This document shows positions 1 through 5,452 of a stretch of DNA of 5,452 nucleotides, piece after piece; position 1 is the stretch's first letter; each line of letters starts with the position of its first letter. The position numbers and the translations under genes are program-made. The notes beneath the pieces are model-generated. The model did no database searches. It was given only the letters and a program-made list of their open reading frames with translations, and was not told the origin of the DNA. Source of the DNA: an uncultured Clostridia bacterium (GTDB taxonomy: Bacteria; Bacillota; Clostridia; Christensenellales; CAG-138). The stretch spans positions 1 through 5,452 of the forward strand of contig CAMZAY010000090.1 in NCBI GenBank assembly GCA_947304365.1, given 5' to 3'.

Positions 1-240
1 ATAGGGGAATTTGCCCGTGAAAATGCCCGTCACGGCGGCGACGGCGACGGTCAGAGCGAACACGCCCGCCGCGATCCATACGAGCGCCTTGGGAAAGAGC
101 GCGGCCGCGGGCACGGCGATTATCGAGACGGCCCAGGAAACGAGCGCCAGCACAAACTGCGGGCGGGTTATGAAAACCTGCTTTTCCCGATCCATTGCGG
201 CGAGTATCTCGCCCGTTGAAAGATGTGAATATTTATCCAT
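1..240 (-). CDS. Unrecognised membrane protein, N-terminal 80 residues (truncated by window edge)
   Basis: An open frame starts at an ATG at 240-238 and stays open to base 1, giving the first 80 residues. The start is MDKYSHLSTGEILAAM. Two strongly hydrophobic stretches, about residues 29-49 and 53-74, are separated by a short Pro-Lys turn, which suggests a helical hairpin in the membrane. The first 28 residues are polar, without a cleavable signal peptide or lipobox. The start is well supported: AAGGAG lies 5 nt upstream, and it overlaps the TAA stop of the CotH-type lipoprotein gene, leaving only 9 bp between the two genes. This points to co-transcription and probably translational coupling. 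I do not recognise the family from this fragment. A role alongside the lipoprotein at the cell envelope is inferred from position only. Confidence 0.8.
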   Translation of the reverse strand, partial: MDKYSHLSTGEILAAMDREKQVFITRPQFVLALVSWAVSIIAVPAAALFPKALVWIAAGVFALTVAVAAVTGIFTGKFPY

Positions 241-245
241 GTCTG

Positions 246-251
246 CTCCTT
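246..251 (-). promoter_or_regulatory. Ribosome binding site overlapping the upstream stop codon
   Basis: On the minus strand AAGGAG is followed by five bases and ATG. Its first two bases are also the last two bases of the TAA stop (252-250) of the lipoprotein gene. A ribosome ending the lipoprotein would sit on this site, so re-initiation is likely. There is no room for a separate promoter or terminator between the genes. Confidence 0.8.
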
Positions 252-3200
252 ATCCGCCTGCCAGCTTCTTCGCCTGCTCGACGTATTTATTGAACTCCGC
301 GTCGGAGAGCCCGTAGAAGCTCTTTAGGTTCTTCAGCGCGTATTCGGGGCGCTTCGCGATACAGCTCCTCAGGGCCGAAAGCTCCGACTGCCAGCCGGAG
401 TAGGTCGCCGGCATATGCCAGCGCGATATCTGGCGGGGCATTTCGGGCGCGTATTCTGCGGCGAGCTCGTCAAACAGGGGAAGCGCGTTTTCCGTGTTGA
501 AACGGTACTTCACCTCATAGATATAGCGGGTTATGAATTCGTCCCGCCACGCCTTGTTCTTGTTCAGCGCGCAGAAGATATCCATATTGGTTATGTATCC
601 GTGCGCGGAGGAGACCCCGTTCGGATTGAAGTAGGCGGGGAGTATGTTGCCGCCGGGGGAATTCCCGTACATGGCGTAATCGGAATCGTAGAATATCGCG
701 CGCCATCTTACTTCGTCGCCGGTGGTATGCCAGTATTTCTGGTTGAACATATCGCCGTCGTAAAAATATGTCCTTGCGATAAGGTAATCGATTATCGAAT
801 CGGTATCTACGTACCGGGCAAGGCGGTCGAAATTCGCCTGCTGGGAGGTATCGAGAGTCTGGCAGAGCTTTCGCATCTCGTTCCAGCGGTCCTTGTTCCC
901 CGCGAGCATGTAGCCGTTGCGCTTCGCGATCTCAACCGTGTCGCGGTCTATGCCGTAATGCGAGGCGACGTAATCCTCGTTCATGCTTTCCTTGAGGTCG
1001 TAAACGCCGCGGTATTCGCCGTTGATGTACACGACGACGGGGCGGAACGAGGCGATGTCGATATTCATGCCCATGCATATCCTGTCGATGTACGAATCCC
1101 TGATATGGGCGAAATAGGCGTCCTGCCCGCCGTTCCTCAAAAGGATCGAGCGGAAGCTCGACACTTCACAGTCGTCGAAAAAGGGAAAGTCGAGGCTGCT
1201 TCTGCCGTAGCCGCCGCGGAAATAAAGGGAAAGCGATTTCTGCGGATAGACCGCGGTCGACGCGCCGGATACGTTCACCCCCGCTCCGGAGGAGACGGCG
1301 AGCCTTCCGTCAACGAAATACTCCATATAACAGGGCACGCGGTCGCCCTTCTTTACGCCGCCGTTGGAGTTCATCTCGGCGCGGTACATGCGGGAATAAT
1401 CCTCGGAGCTCAGGGATATGCACACGACGGGCAGGGTATGCCTGTCTCCGGTGATGAATGTGCGGGACACGGGAGCGCTGGGTATTAGGCCGCTCCTGAA
1501 TGCGCGCGCACGGATGACGGCGCCCTTCGTGATCTTTATTGGCCCGGTGTAAAGCCTGGAGTTTAGAGTCGGCATCGAGCCGTCGAGCGTGTAGCGGATC
1601 TCGGCGTCCTGCGTGGAGGTGGAAATGCTTATCTCGGCGCCGCTTGAAACGTACAGATCATTCGACGAAAAAACAGGCTCCGCGGCATATCCCGATACGG
1701 GACCGGAATTCCTGAAGCCCTTTGTGGGCGTCGTAAAAAAACAGCGCTCTCCCGTCTGGGAAAGATTCGCTCTCCCGCTGGTCACGCCGACGCCTGTGAC
1801 GCCGGTATCGAAAACGTCCGTGACCGCGCCGGCGGGATCGATCAGATAGATCGTATCGCCGCTGCCCGATACGGAAAAGGTCCGCTTGCCGCAGTTGAAC
1901 ACCGCGTACCCGTCGGGGGATACCGAAAAGCCGTCGAGTTTGTATTTCTTGGGCTGATCGGGATCGTCGGTAAGGCTCCAGCCAGCAAGGGATACGGAGG
2001 CGCCGGAGCCGTTGTAAAGCTCGATCCAGTCGGCGCCGCCGCTGCCGACGGCGTGGACCGCGGAGACCTCGCTTATATAGACGGAGTGCGCGTTGAAGCC
2101 GCCCGCGTCGGCATACCGCTCAAGCCCGTAGGTGGTATTCGATCTGCCGGGCGTCGGCGCGGCGTAATAGCGTATCTCGTTCGAGCCGTTCCTGCCGACG
2201 GAGACGTTCGGGTTGATGCCGACGGGGATCTCGATGGAATCGAATTCCATGCCGTCGAGCTTGGAAAGATAAACGCTCTCCCCCTCCGAAAGGCTGAACG
2301 GGGCGTGTATCTCGCCGTCGATGGTCTCGTTCCCGGAGAGGAATATTATCACAAAGTCCCCGGGCAGCAGCGCGGCCTTCGGAAGCTGCCATTTGGTAAG
2401 ATCGTCCGCCCTGTCGGAAAGGTAATAATAGGAAAGGTCGACGGGGAGATCGGACTGGTTGTAAAGCTCCACCCAGTCGCTCCTGTCGCCGTACGCGTCG
2501 ATAACGCTGTACTTGTTGTTCGCAAGCACCTCGTTGATAATGAGCGGGGCGGAGGCAAGATCCATGCTGCGCCAGCCGATCGAATCGAAAAGCCGGTCGG
2601 AATTCGGCTCGCCCTTGGTGATGAAGGCGGTGTAGCGCACGCCGCTTTCGGTCTTTACGGCGGAAACGCCGTCGGGCATTGCGGGATCGATCTCGGCGCG
2701 GTCGATCTCCTTATGCAGATTGTTGAAGAGGAAGAGCGCGTTCTCGCTCTTGGAGAGCTTGAACGAGGCGGTAAGCGGAGAATCGGGATCGAGATCGTTG
2801 AGCTCCGCCACGACGAGCGCGCCGGGCTTCGTCGATGTCGTCGGAAGCGAGACGCCGGGGGCGAGCTTCTCCGCGGGGAAGACCCACTTCATGGGATCGT
2901 GTTCATCGTCGGAAAGGCTGTATGAGGAAAGATCGATCTCCTCGGAGGAGATGTTTTTGAGCTCCACCCAGCCGTAACGGCCGTTCACAAGCTCGCTTAT
3001 GCGCAGAGCGTCGGCGGCGGGCGCCTCCTTGACGGCCTCCTCACACGTGGGGAATACGTTGGAATTCTCCGCCCCGAAGGTGGGCAGATTGGAGTAGCCG
3101 TAGGACCCGTCCGCGCCGCGGGCATAGGAGATATCCGCGGCAAGATACGGCACGGTCACCATGTCGGAGCGGTTCTCGTGCGCGGAAAGATAGATCTTTT

Positions 3201-3405
3201 CGCCGGAGCGGGAAATGCCGAACGGCGCGACGAAAACGGAATCGCTCTCGGGAATGCCGGTCTCGGGTATGCAGAGGACGGTCAAAAAGCCGCCGGCGGG
3301 TATGCTCGTGCCATCCGGGACTTTGAGCGCGCGCTGATAGGCGGGATTGTCGGCAAGCCTCCAGCCGGAGATGCTTCCGCCGCGGTGTTCTTGAGCTCCA
3401 CCCAA
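250..3405 (-). CDS. CotH-kinase family surface protein with lamin-tail domains (main reading frame, N-terminus displaced by a frameshift)
   Basis: This 1,051-codon frame holds nearly all of a large CotH-type protein. Residue numbers are within this frame. Domains in order: the second half of a first lamin-tail domain (from about residue 11); a second starting LRISELVNG (134-270); a third starting LIINEVLAN (287-424); a fourth starting VYISEVSAV (441-567); a chitobiase/hexosaminidase C-terminal-type domain (578-652, with RYTLDGSMPT and YTGPIKITKGAVIRARAF); and a CotH kinase domain (657 to about 1010). Kinase-like marks are LRNGGQD (756), GVYDLKESMNED (800), YDGDMFNQ (882) and FYDSDYAMYG (905), whose acidic residues resemble the metal-binding and catalytic aspartates of CotH protein kinases. 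The first codon, TTG at 3405, is only a formal start without a sensible signal. The true start lies in another frame at 3623, and the frames join inside the first lamin-tail domain. The joined protein would be about 1,124 residues, exported and lipid-anchored. A phosphotransferase role is inferred from family; the target is unknown. Confidence 0.88.
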   Translation of the reverse strand: MGGAQEHRGGSISGWRLADNPAYQRALKVPDGTSIPAGGFLTVLCIPETGIPESDSVFVAPFGISRSGEKIYLSAHENRSDMVTVPYLAADISYARGADGSYGYSNLPTFGAENSNVFPTCEEAVKEAPAADALRISELVNGRYGWVELKNISSEEIDLSSYSLSDDEHDPMKWVFPAEKLAPGVSLPTTSTKPGALVVAELNDLDPDSPLTASFKLSKSENALFLFNNLHKEIDRAEIDPAMPDGVSAVKTESGVRYTAFITKGEPNSDRLFDSIGWRSMDLASAPLIINEVLANNKYSVIDAYGDRSDWVELYNQSDLPVDLSYYYLSDRADDLTKWQLPKAALLPGDFVIIFLSGNETIDGEIHAPFSLSEGESVYLSKLDGMEFDSIEIPVGINPNVSVGRNGSNEIRYYAAPTPGRSNTTYGLERYADAGGFNAHSVYISEVSAVHAVGSGGADWIELYNGSGASVSLAGWSLTDDPDQPKKYKLDGFSVSPDGYAVFNCGKRTFSVSGSGDTIYLIDPAGAVTDVFDTGVTGVGVTSGRANLSQTGERCFFTTPTKGFRNSGPVSGYAAEPVFSSNDLYVSSGAEISISTSTQDAEIRYTLDGSMPTLNSRLYTGPIKITKGAVIRARAFRSGLIPSAPVSRTFITGDRHTLPVVCISLSSEDYSRMYRAEMNSNGGVKKGDRVPCYMEYFVDGRLAVSSGAGVNVSGASTAVYPQKSLSLYFRGGYGRSSLDFPFFDDCEVSSFRSILLRNGGQDAYFAHIRDSYIDRICMGMNIDIASFRPVVVYINGEYRGVYDLKESMNEDYVASHYGIDRDTVEIAKRNGYMLAGNKDRWNEMRKLCQTLDTSQQANFDRLARYVDTDSIIDYLIARTYFYDGDMFNQKYWHTTGDEVRWRAIFYDSDYAMYGNSPGGNILPAYFNPNGVSSAHGYITNMDIFCALNKNKAWRDEFITRYIYEVKYRFNTENALPLFDELAAEYAPEMPRQISRWHMPATYSGWQSELSALRSCIAKRPEYALKNLKSFYGLSDAEFNKYVEQAKKLAGG

Positions 3406-3476
3406 TCGGCCGCGCCGTAATCGGGATCGATATGGCTCAGGGAATTGACTGAGACGACCTCGTTTATGACAATGCC
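1705..3476 (-). repeat. Four divergent tandem lamin-tail domains within the CotH-type protein
   Basis: Four coding repeats of about 130-150 residues begin near 3476, 3006, 2547 and 2085. Each opens with (I/L)xI(N/S)E(V/L), then W(V/I)EL(K/Y)N, an aromatic pair and a DD or DN turn. They match the lamin-tail (LTD) pattern: small immunoglobulin-like folds common on bacterial surface proteins, usually assumed to bind or anchor. The second copy is shorter, lacking the 8-12 residues that separate INEV from DWVEL in the others. At DNA level the copies share only short identities, such as GAGCTCCACCCA at 3393-3404 and 2959-2970, with AGCTCCACCCA at 2465-2475, so the repetition is old. Confidence 0.8.
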
Positions 3477-3623
3477 GTCGAGCCCCGCCTTTTTGCCGGG
3501 AGCGGCGGAGGGGGAGGGGGATGCGTCGGGTCCGCCTCCCTGACTGCAGCCGGAAAGAGCAAGCGCCGAAAGCGCCGCCGCCGCTGCAAACGTGAGAAAC
3601 TTCATAAAAGCTTTGTTATTCAT
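3282..3623 (-). CDS. Lipoprotein signal peptide and first half of lamin-tail domain 1 (N-terminal fragment of the frameshifted CotH-type gene)
   Basis: The ATG at 3623-3621 is preferred because GAGG lies 7 nt upstream. An ATG two codons earlier (3629) has only one base after the same GAGG. The N-terminus is a classic bacterial lipoprotein signal: Asn/Lys-rich start, Ala/Leu-rich core, then the lipobox LSGC with the lipidated cysteine at residue 26. A Gly/Pro/Ser linker follows to about residue 48, then a lamin-tail start, IVINEVVSVNS...ADWVELKNT. After WVELKN the frame loses all similarity to the family and stops at 3282 with low-complexity residues. The continuation (SISGWRLADN) is found in the -1 frame, which carries on as the long CotH frame. 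I read the two as one gene, split by an indel or an assembly error. If the break is real, this fragment would be a useless short lipoprotein of 113 residues. Confidence 0.8.
   Translation of the reverse strand: MNNKAFMKFLTFAAAAALSALALSGCSQGGGPDASPSPSAAPGKKAGLDGIVINEVVSVNSLSHIDPDYGAADWVELKNTAAEASPAGGLPTIPPISARSKSRMARAYPPAAF
3367..3386 (-). other. Frameshift junction in lamin-tail domain 1
   Basis: The 20 bases between the Asn codon of WVELKN (3389-3387) and the Gly-Trp pair of SGWRLADN (3366-3361) are where family similarity changes frame. In lamin-tail domains 2, 3 and 4 of the same protein the matching stretch is exactly nine residues (27 bases) from the Asn to the aromatic pair. Here it is 20 bases, so seven bases appear to be missing, or one base if this loop was originally shorter. 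No slippery heptamer of the X XXY YYZ type is visible, so programmed frameshifting is not supported. Confidence 0.75.
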
Positions 3624-3630
3624 GGACATG

Positions 3631-3634
3631 CCTC
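3631..3634 (-). promoter_or_regulatory. Ribosome binding site deciding the lipoprotein start
   Basis: GAGG on the minus strand is followed by seven bases and the ATG at 3623. The same site is only one base from the alternative ATG at 3629, so the internal ATG is the more likely start. Confidence 0.65.
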
Positions 3635-3657
3635 AATTCAACATATTCAGACATTTT

Positions 3658-3666
3658 ATTATATCA
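3658..3666 (-). promoter_or_regulatory. Extended -10 promoter for the CotH-type lipoprotein gene
   Basis: The minus strand reads TGATATAAT, a perfect TATAAT with the TG of an extended -10 element. The best -35 match at 17-bp spacing is TTCCTT, which is weak, as is common for extended -10 promoters. Transcription would start near 3651, giving a leader of about 28 nt. This leaves no room for a riboswitch. The promoter lies just after the terminator of the serine dehydratase operon, so the lipoprotein and following membrane gene form their own unit. Confidence 0.7.
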
Positions 3667-3701
3667 CTTATTATGTGAAAAAGGAAGAGGCGGAAGCCGG
3701 G

Positions 3702-3740
3702 AATAAAAGGAAAAAGCCGCGGAGGCGTATCCGCGGCTTT
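3702..3740 (-). terminator. Rho-independent terminator of the sdaAB-sdaAA operon
   Basis: A perfect 11-bp inverted repeat (3713-3723 with 3730-3740, arms AAAGCCGCGGA and TCCGCGGCTTT) encloses a 6-base loop. Read on the minus strand, the stem runs into TTTTTCCTTTTA. It begins 11 bases after the sdaAA stop codon. The plus-strand side lacks a T-run, so it acts mainly in the minus direction. Confidence 0.92.
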
Positions 3741-3751
3741 CGGCGCATATT

Positions 3752-4636
3752 TCAGCCGTTCATTCTCTTTATGCTTGCGGCGATCTGCCTGCCGGTGGGA
3801 GTGGCGGCAAGCCCGCCCTTTGCGGTCTCGCGGTATTCGGGGCGTATCTCGCGCCCGACGGCGTACATGCTCGTTACCACCTCGTCAAAGGGGATGAGGC
3901 TCGTTATCCCGCAGAGCGCCATATCGGCGGAGAGCATTGCGTTGGCCGCGCCCATGCCGTTGCGCTTTATGCAGGGGCATTCGACGAGCCCGGCTACGGG
4001 ATCGCATACGAGGCCCTCGATGTTCTTTATGGCTATCGCGGCGGCGTCGAGGCATTCCATGGGCGTGCCGCCGGAAAGCTCCACAAGTGCGGCGGCGGTC
4101 ATAGCCGCGGCAACGCCGGTCTCCGCCTGGCAGCCCGCGGCGGCGCCGGAGATGGAGGCGTTTTTCGCAAAGAGCATGCCTATCGCGCCCGCGCAGAAGA
4201 GCCCTTCAACAAGCTGATCGTCCGTCCATCCGCGGGAATGCGAGCATTCGAGCAGTACGCCGGGGAGTATCCCCGAAGCGCCCGCGGTAGGCGCGGCGAC
4301 TATCCTGCCCATGGCGGCGTTGACCTCCACCACCGCCATCGCGGCGGCGGCGGCATGGCAGGTCTCGTGCCCGGAAAGGGGATCGAGGTCGCCGTAGCGG
4401 TAAAGCGTCATCGCCTCGCCGCCGGAAAGCCGGCTGACGGATTCCATCTTTTCGGTCAGTCCTTTTTTGACGGAGGCGCGCATCACCTTAAGGTCGGTCA
4501 GCATTTCGGCGAGAGCCTGCTCGCGCGTCATTTCGCTGATCTCCGTCTCGCGGCGGAGCATGACCTCCGAGATCTTGAGCCCCTCCGCGTCGCAGAGCTT
4601 AACGAGCTCCGCACCGGTGTTAAAATCATAAGCCAT
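3752..4636 (-). CDS. sdaAA: L-serine dehydratase, iron-sulfur-dependent, alpha subunit
   Basis: Catalytic subunit of the type 2 L-serine dehydratase (L-serine ammonia-lyase, EC 4.3.1.17), a cytoplasmic, oxygen-sensitive enzyme that turns L-serine into pyruvate and ammonia. It is 294 residues long, normal for the split alpha subunit. Family marks: the APTAGASGILPGVL segment (residues 115-128), GAAAGCQAETG (164-174) and GLVCDPVAGLVECPCIKRN (208-226). Cys169, Cys211 and Cys222 are the likely ligands of the catalytic [4Fe-4S] cluster; their spacing of 42 and 11 residues matches, as I recall it, the cluster cysteines of the Legionella enzyme. The C-terminus, SIKRMNG, lacks the terminal cysteine known from single-chain type 1 enzymes. 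The ATG at 4636 has AGG eight bases upstream. The gene follows sdaAB by 25 bp and is followed by a strong terminator, so it ends the operon. It looks intact. Confidence 0.95.
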   Translation of the reverse strand: MAYDFNTGAELVKLCDAEGLKISEVMLRRETEISEMTREQALAEMLTDLKVMRASVKKGLTEKMESVSRLSGGEAMTLYRYGDLDPLSGHETCHAAAAAMAVVEVNAAMGRIVAAPTAGASGILPGVLLECSHSRGWTDDQLVEGLFCAGAIGMLFAKNASISGAAAGCQAETGVAAAMTAAALVELSGGTPMECLDAAAIAIKNIEGLVCDPVAGLVECPCIKRNGMGAANAMLSADMALCGITSLIPFDEVVTSMYAVGREIRPEYRETAKGGLAATPTGRQIAASIKRMNG

Positions 4637-4661
4637 GGTATTTACCTGCTTTCATTCGTCG

Positions 4662-5327
4662 TCAGATCACCATCAGATTATGCACGGCGGGGCAGAGCCG
4701 CTTAAGTATCGCCTGCATATCGGGGGTGATGGGATTGTCGGTCTCAATGCACATATAGGCGTCCTCGTCCCCGCGGGAGTGGCGGAAGACCTTCATATAG
4801 GCGATGTTCACGCCAAGCTGCGCAAGCACGCGGCATACGTCGGAAATGACGCCGGGCATATCGTGATGCTGAATTATCAGCGTGGGATAATCGCCCGTGA
4901 CCTCCACGTCAAGATGGTTTATCTCGGTAATGAGTATGTTGCCGCCGCCGATGGACCGGCCGACGATCTCCGTCTCGACGCCGTTGACGTCCTCCGCCTC
5001 GATACGGACGGTGTTGGGATGCTCGACCGGCTCTTCCGACCAGTCGAAATCCACGCTCAACCCCTGATCCCGCGCGAGCTTGTATGCGGAGCGGATGCGC
5101 GCGTCGTCGGGACGGAAGCCCATCAGACCGCCGATCAGCGCCTTGTCCGTGCCGTGACCGCGCCCGGTCTCCGCAAAGGAGCCGTAAAGCGTGAAATGGA
5201 CGTGGACCGGCTCCGCGCCGATTATGCGCCGCGCGATGTAGCCGAGCCGCGCCGCTCCCGCCGTGTGGCTCGAGGACGGCCCCGTCATGCGGGGACCGAT
5301 GATATCGAAGACGGAAAAACTATCCAT
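4662..5327 (-). CDS. sdaAB: L-serine dehydratase, iron-sulfur-dependent, beta subunit
   Basis: Small subunit of the type 2 L-serine dehydratase, pairing with the alpha subunit encoded directly downstream. The protein is 221 residues from the ATG at 5327. It carries the family signature GPSSSHTAGAARLG (residues 16-29), the GSFAETGRGHGTDKAL segment (49-64), SIGGGNILITEIN (125-137) and a C-terminal ACT domain from about residue 147 (DYPTLIIQHHDMPG... to the end). In this family the ACT domain is thought to bind serine and help regulate or assemble the enzyme. The frame extends upstream to an ATG at 5369, but that start has no ribosome binding site and its second and third codons are the -10 promoter box. 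The ATG at 5327 has GAAAGG nine bases upstream and begins right at the conserved N-terminus (MDSFSVFDIIGPRMTGPSSS). It looks intact. Confidence 0.95.
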   Translation of the reverse strand: MDSFSVFDIIGPRMTGPSSSHTAGAARLGYIARRIIGAEPVHVHFTLYGSFAETGRGHGTDKALIGGLMGFRPDDARIRSAYKLARDQGLSVDFDWSEEPVEHPNTVRIEAEDVNGVETEIVGRSIGGGNILITEINHLDVEVTGDYPTLIIQHHDMPGVISDVCRVLAQLGVNIAYMKVFRHSRGDEDAYMCIETDNPITPDMQAILKRLCPAVHNLMVI

Positions 5328-5336
5328 ACCCTTGTG

Positions 5337-5342
5337 CCTTTC
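5337..5342 (-). promoter_or_regulatory. Ribosome binding site of sdaAB
   Basis: GAAAGG on the minus strand lies nine bases before the ATG at 5327. It decides this start over the upstream in-frame ATG at 5369, whose upstream sequence (CCTCCGG) resembles an anti-Shine-Dalgarno rather than a binding site. Confidence 0.65.
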
Positions 5343-5360
5343 ACGTGTTTTTTCGATTTG

Positions 5361-5389
5361 ATTATACATCCGGAGGACGGGAAAAACAA
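5361..5389 (-). promoter_or_regulatory. Sigma-70-type promoter of the sdaAB-sdaAA operon
   Basis: On the minus strand TTGTTT (5389-5384) and TATAAT (5366-5361) are separated by exactly 17 bp, a good match to the vegetative consensus, with a TG directly before the -10. Transcription would start near 5354, leaving a leader of about 27 nt, too short for a riboswitch or attenuator. Any serine- or nitrogen-linked control would have to act through upstream DNA or a repressor over the promoter. Confidence 0.75.
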
Positions 5390-5390
5390 T

Positions 5391-5452
5391 AGTGAAGTGA
5401 AGGAAGGGAATAACTGACAGCCGATAACCGATAGTTTACTGACCATAGGGAC
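5391..5452. other. Upstream DNA of the sda operon, no gene seen
   Basis: This stretch before the sdaAB promoter holds no supported gene. On the plus strand it shows small direct repeats: AGTGA twice in tandem (5391-5400), a tandem-like CCGATAACCGATAG, and ACTGAC twice flanking it. These could be part of an operator or simply sequence noise; the window ends too soon to judge. Confidence 0.35.

Noticed and set aside
415..1488. Long plus-strand open frame of 357 codons
   Set aside because: It lies antisense to the conserved CotH kinase domain, and its protein has no recognisable motif. Long antisense frames are expected in GC-rich coding DNA.
2053..2925. Plus-strand open frame of 290 codons
   Set aside because: It is opposite the lamin-tail domains, its composition is low-complexity Val/Gly/Arg, and no family features are seen. 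It is a shadow of the minus-strand gene.
3367..3405. Programmed -1 ribosomal frameshifting joining the two frames of the lipoprotein
   Set aside because: The direction would fit, but there is no X XXY YYZ slippery heptamer. The shortened loop compared with the sister domains is better explained by a deletion or a sequence error.
3624..3751. Riboswitch or small RNA between sdaAA and the lipoprotein gene
   Set aside because: The gap is accounted for by a terminator hairpin, an extended -10 promoter and a short leader of about 28 nt; no further conserved structure is visible.
3675..4217. Plus-strand open frame of 180 codons starting beside the terminator
   Set aside because: It reads through the terminator hairpin and antisense to the catalytic region of sdaAA, and its apparent hydrophobic N-terminus is chance.
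4635..5417. Plus-strand open frame of 260 codons opposite sdaAB
   Set aside because: It is fully antisense to an unmistakable SdaAB protein and crosses its promoter and start; it has no family motif.

Overview
The window holds three complete or near-complete genes and one truncated gene, all on the minus strand, so transcription runs from high to low coordinates. GC content is high. The two-subunit iron-sulfur L-serine dehydratase, strong AGG-type ribosome binding sites, TATAAT-type promoters and a CotH-kinase lipoprotein with lamin-tail domains together suggest an anaerobic Bacillota of the class Clostridia, perhaps an uncultured gut lineage. This placement is inference; no rRNA or other marker gene is present.

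Layout from high to low coordinates: (1) 5391-5452, upstream DNA with no gene seen. (2) A promoter (5361-5389) followed by the operon sdaAB (5327-4662) and sdaAA (4636-3752), separated by 25 bp and encoding the beta and alpha subunits of a type 2 L-serine dehydratase, which converts L-serine to pyruvate and ammonia. (3) A strong rho-independent terminator at 3702-3740 closes this operon. (4) An extended -10 promoter (3658-3666) starts a second unit. This encodes a large predicted surface lipoprotein of about 1,120 residues: lipoprotein signal peptide, four lamin-tail-like domains, a chitobiase-type C-terminal domain and a CotH-family kinase domain. The reading frame breaks inside the first lamin-tail domain, so the gene appears as a short N-terminal frame (3623-3282) and a long frame (to 250). 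(5) Nine bases after the lipoprotein stop, a membrane protein gene begins at 240 and runs off the window. Its ribosome binding site overlaps the lipoprotein stop codon, so the two are probably co-translated.

The serine dehydratase operon is housekeeping amino-acid catabolism and looks intact. The accessory interest lies in the CotH-type lipoprotein: its domain order, the frame break, and its tight coupling to an unrecognised membrane protein. I see no mobile element, CRISPR array, tRNA or rRNA. I did not find convincing evidence of a wholly new system.
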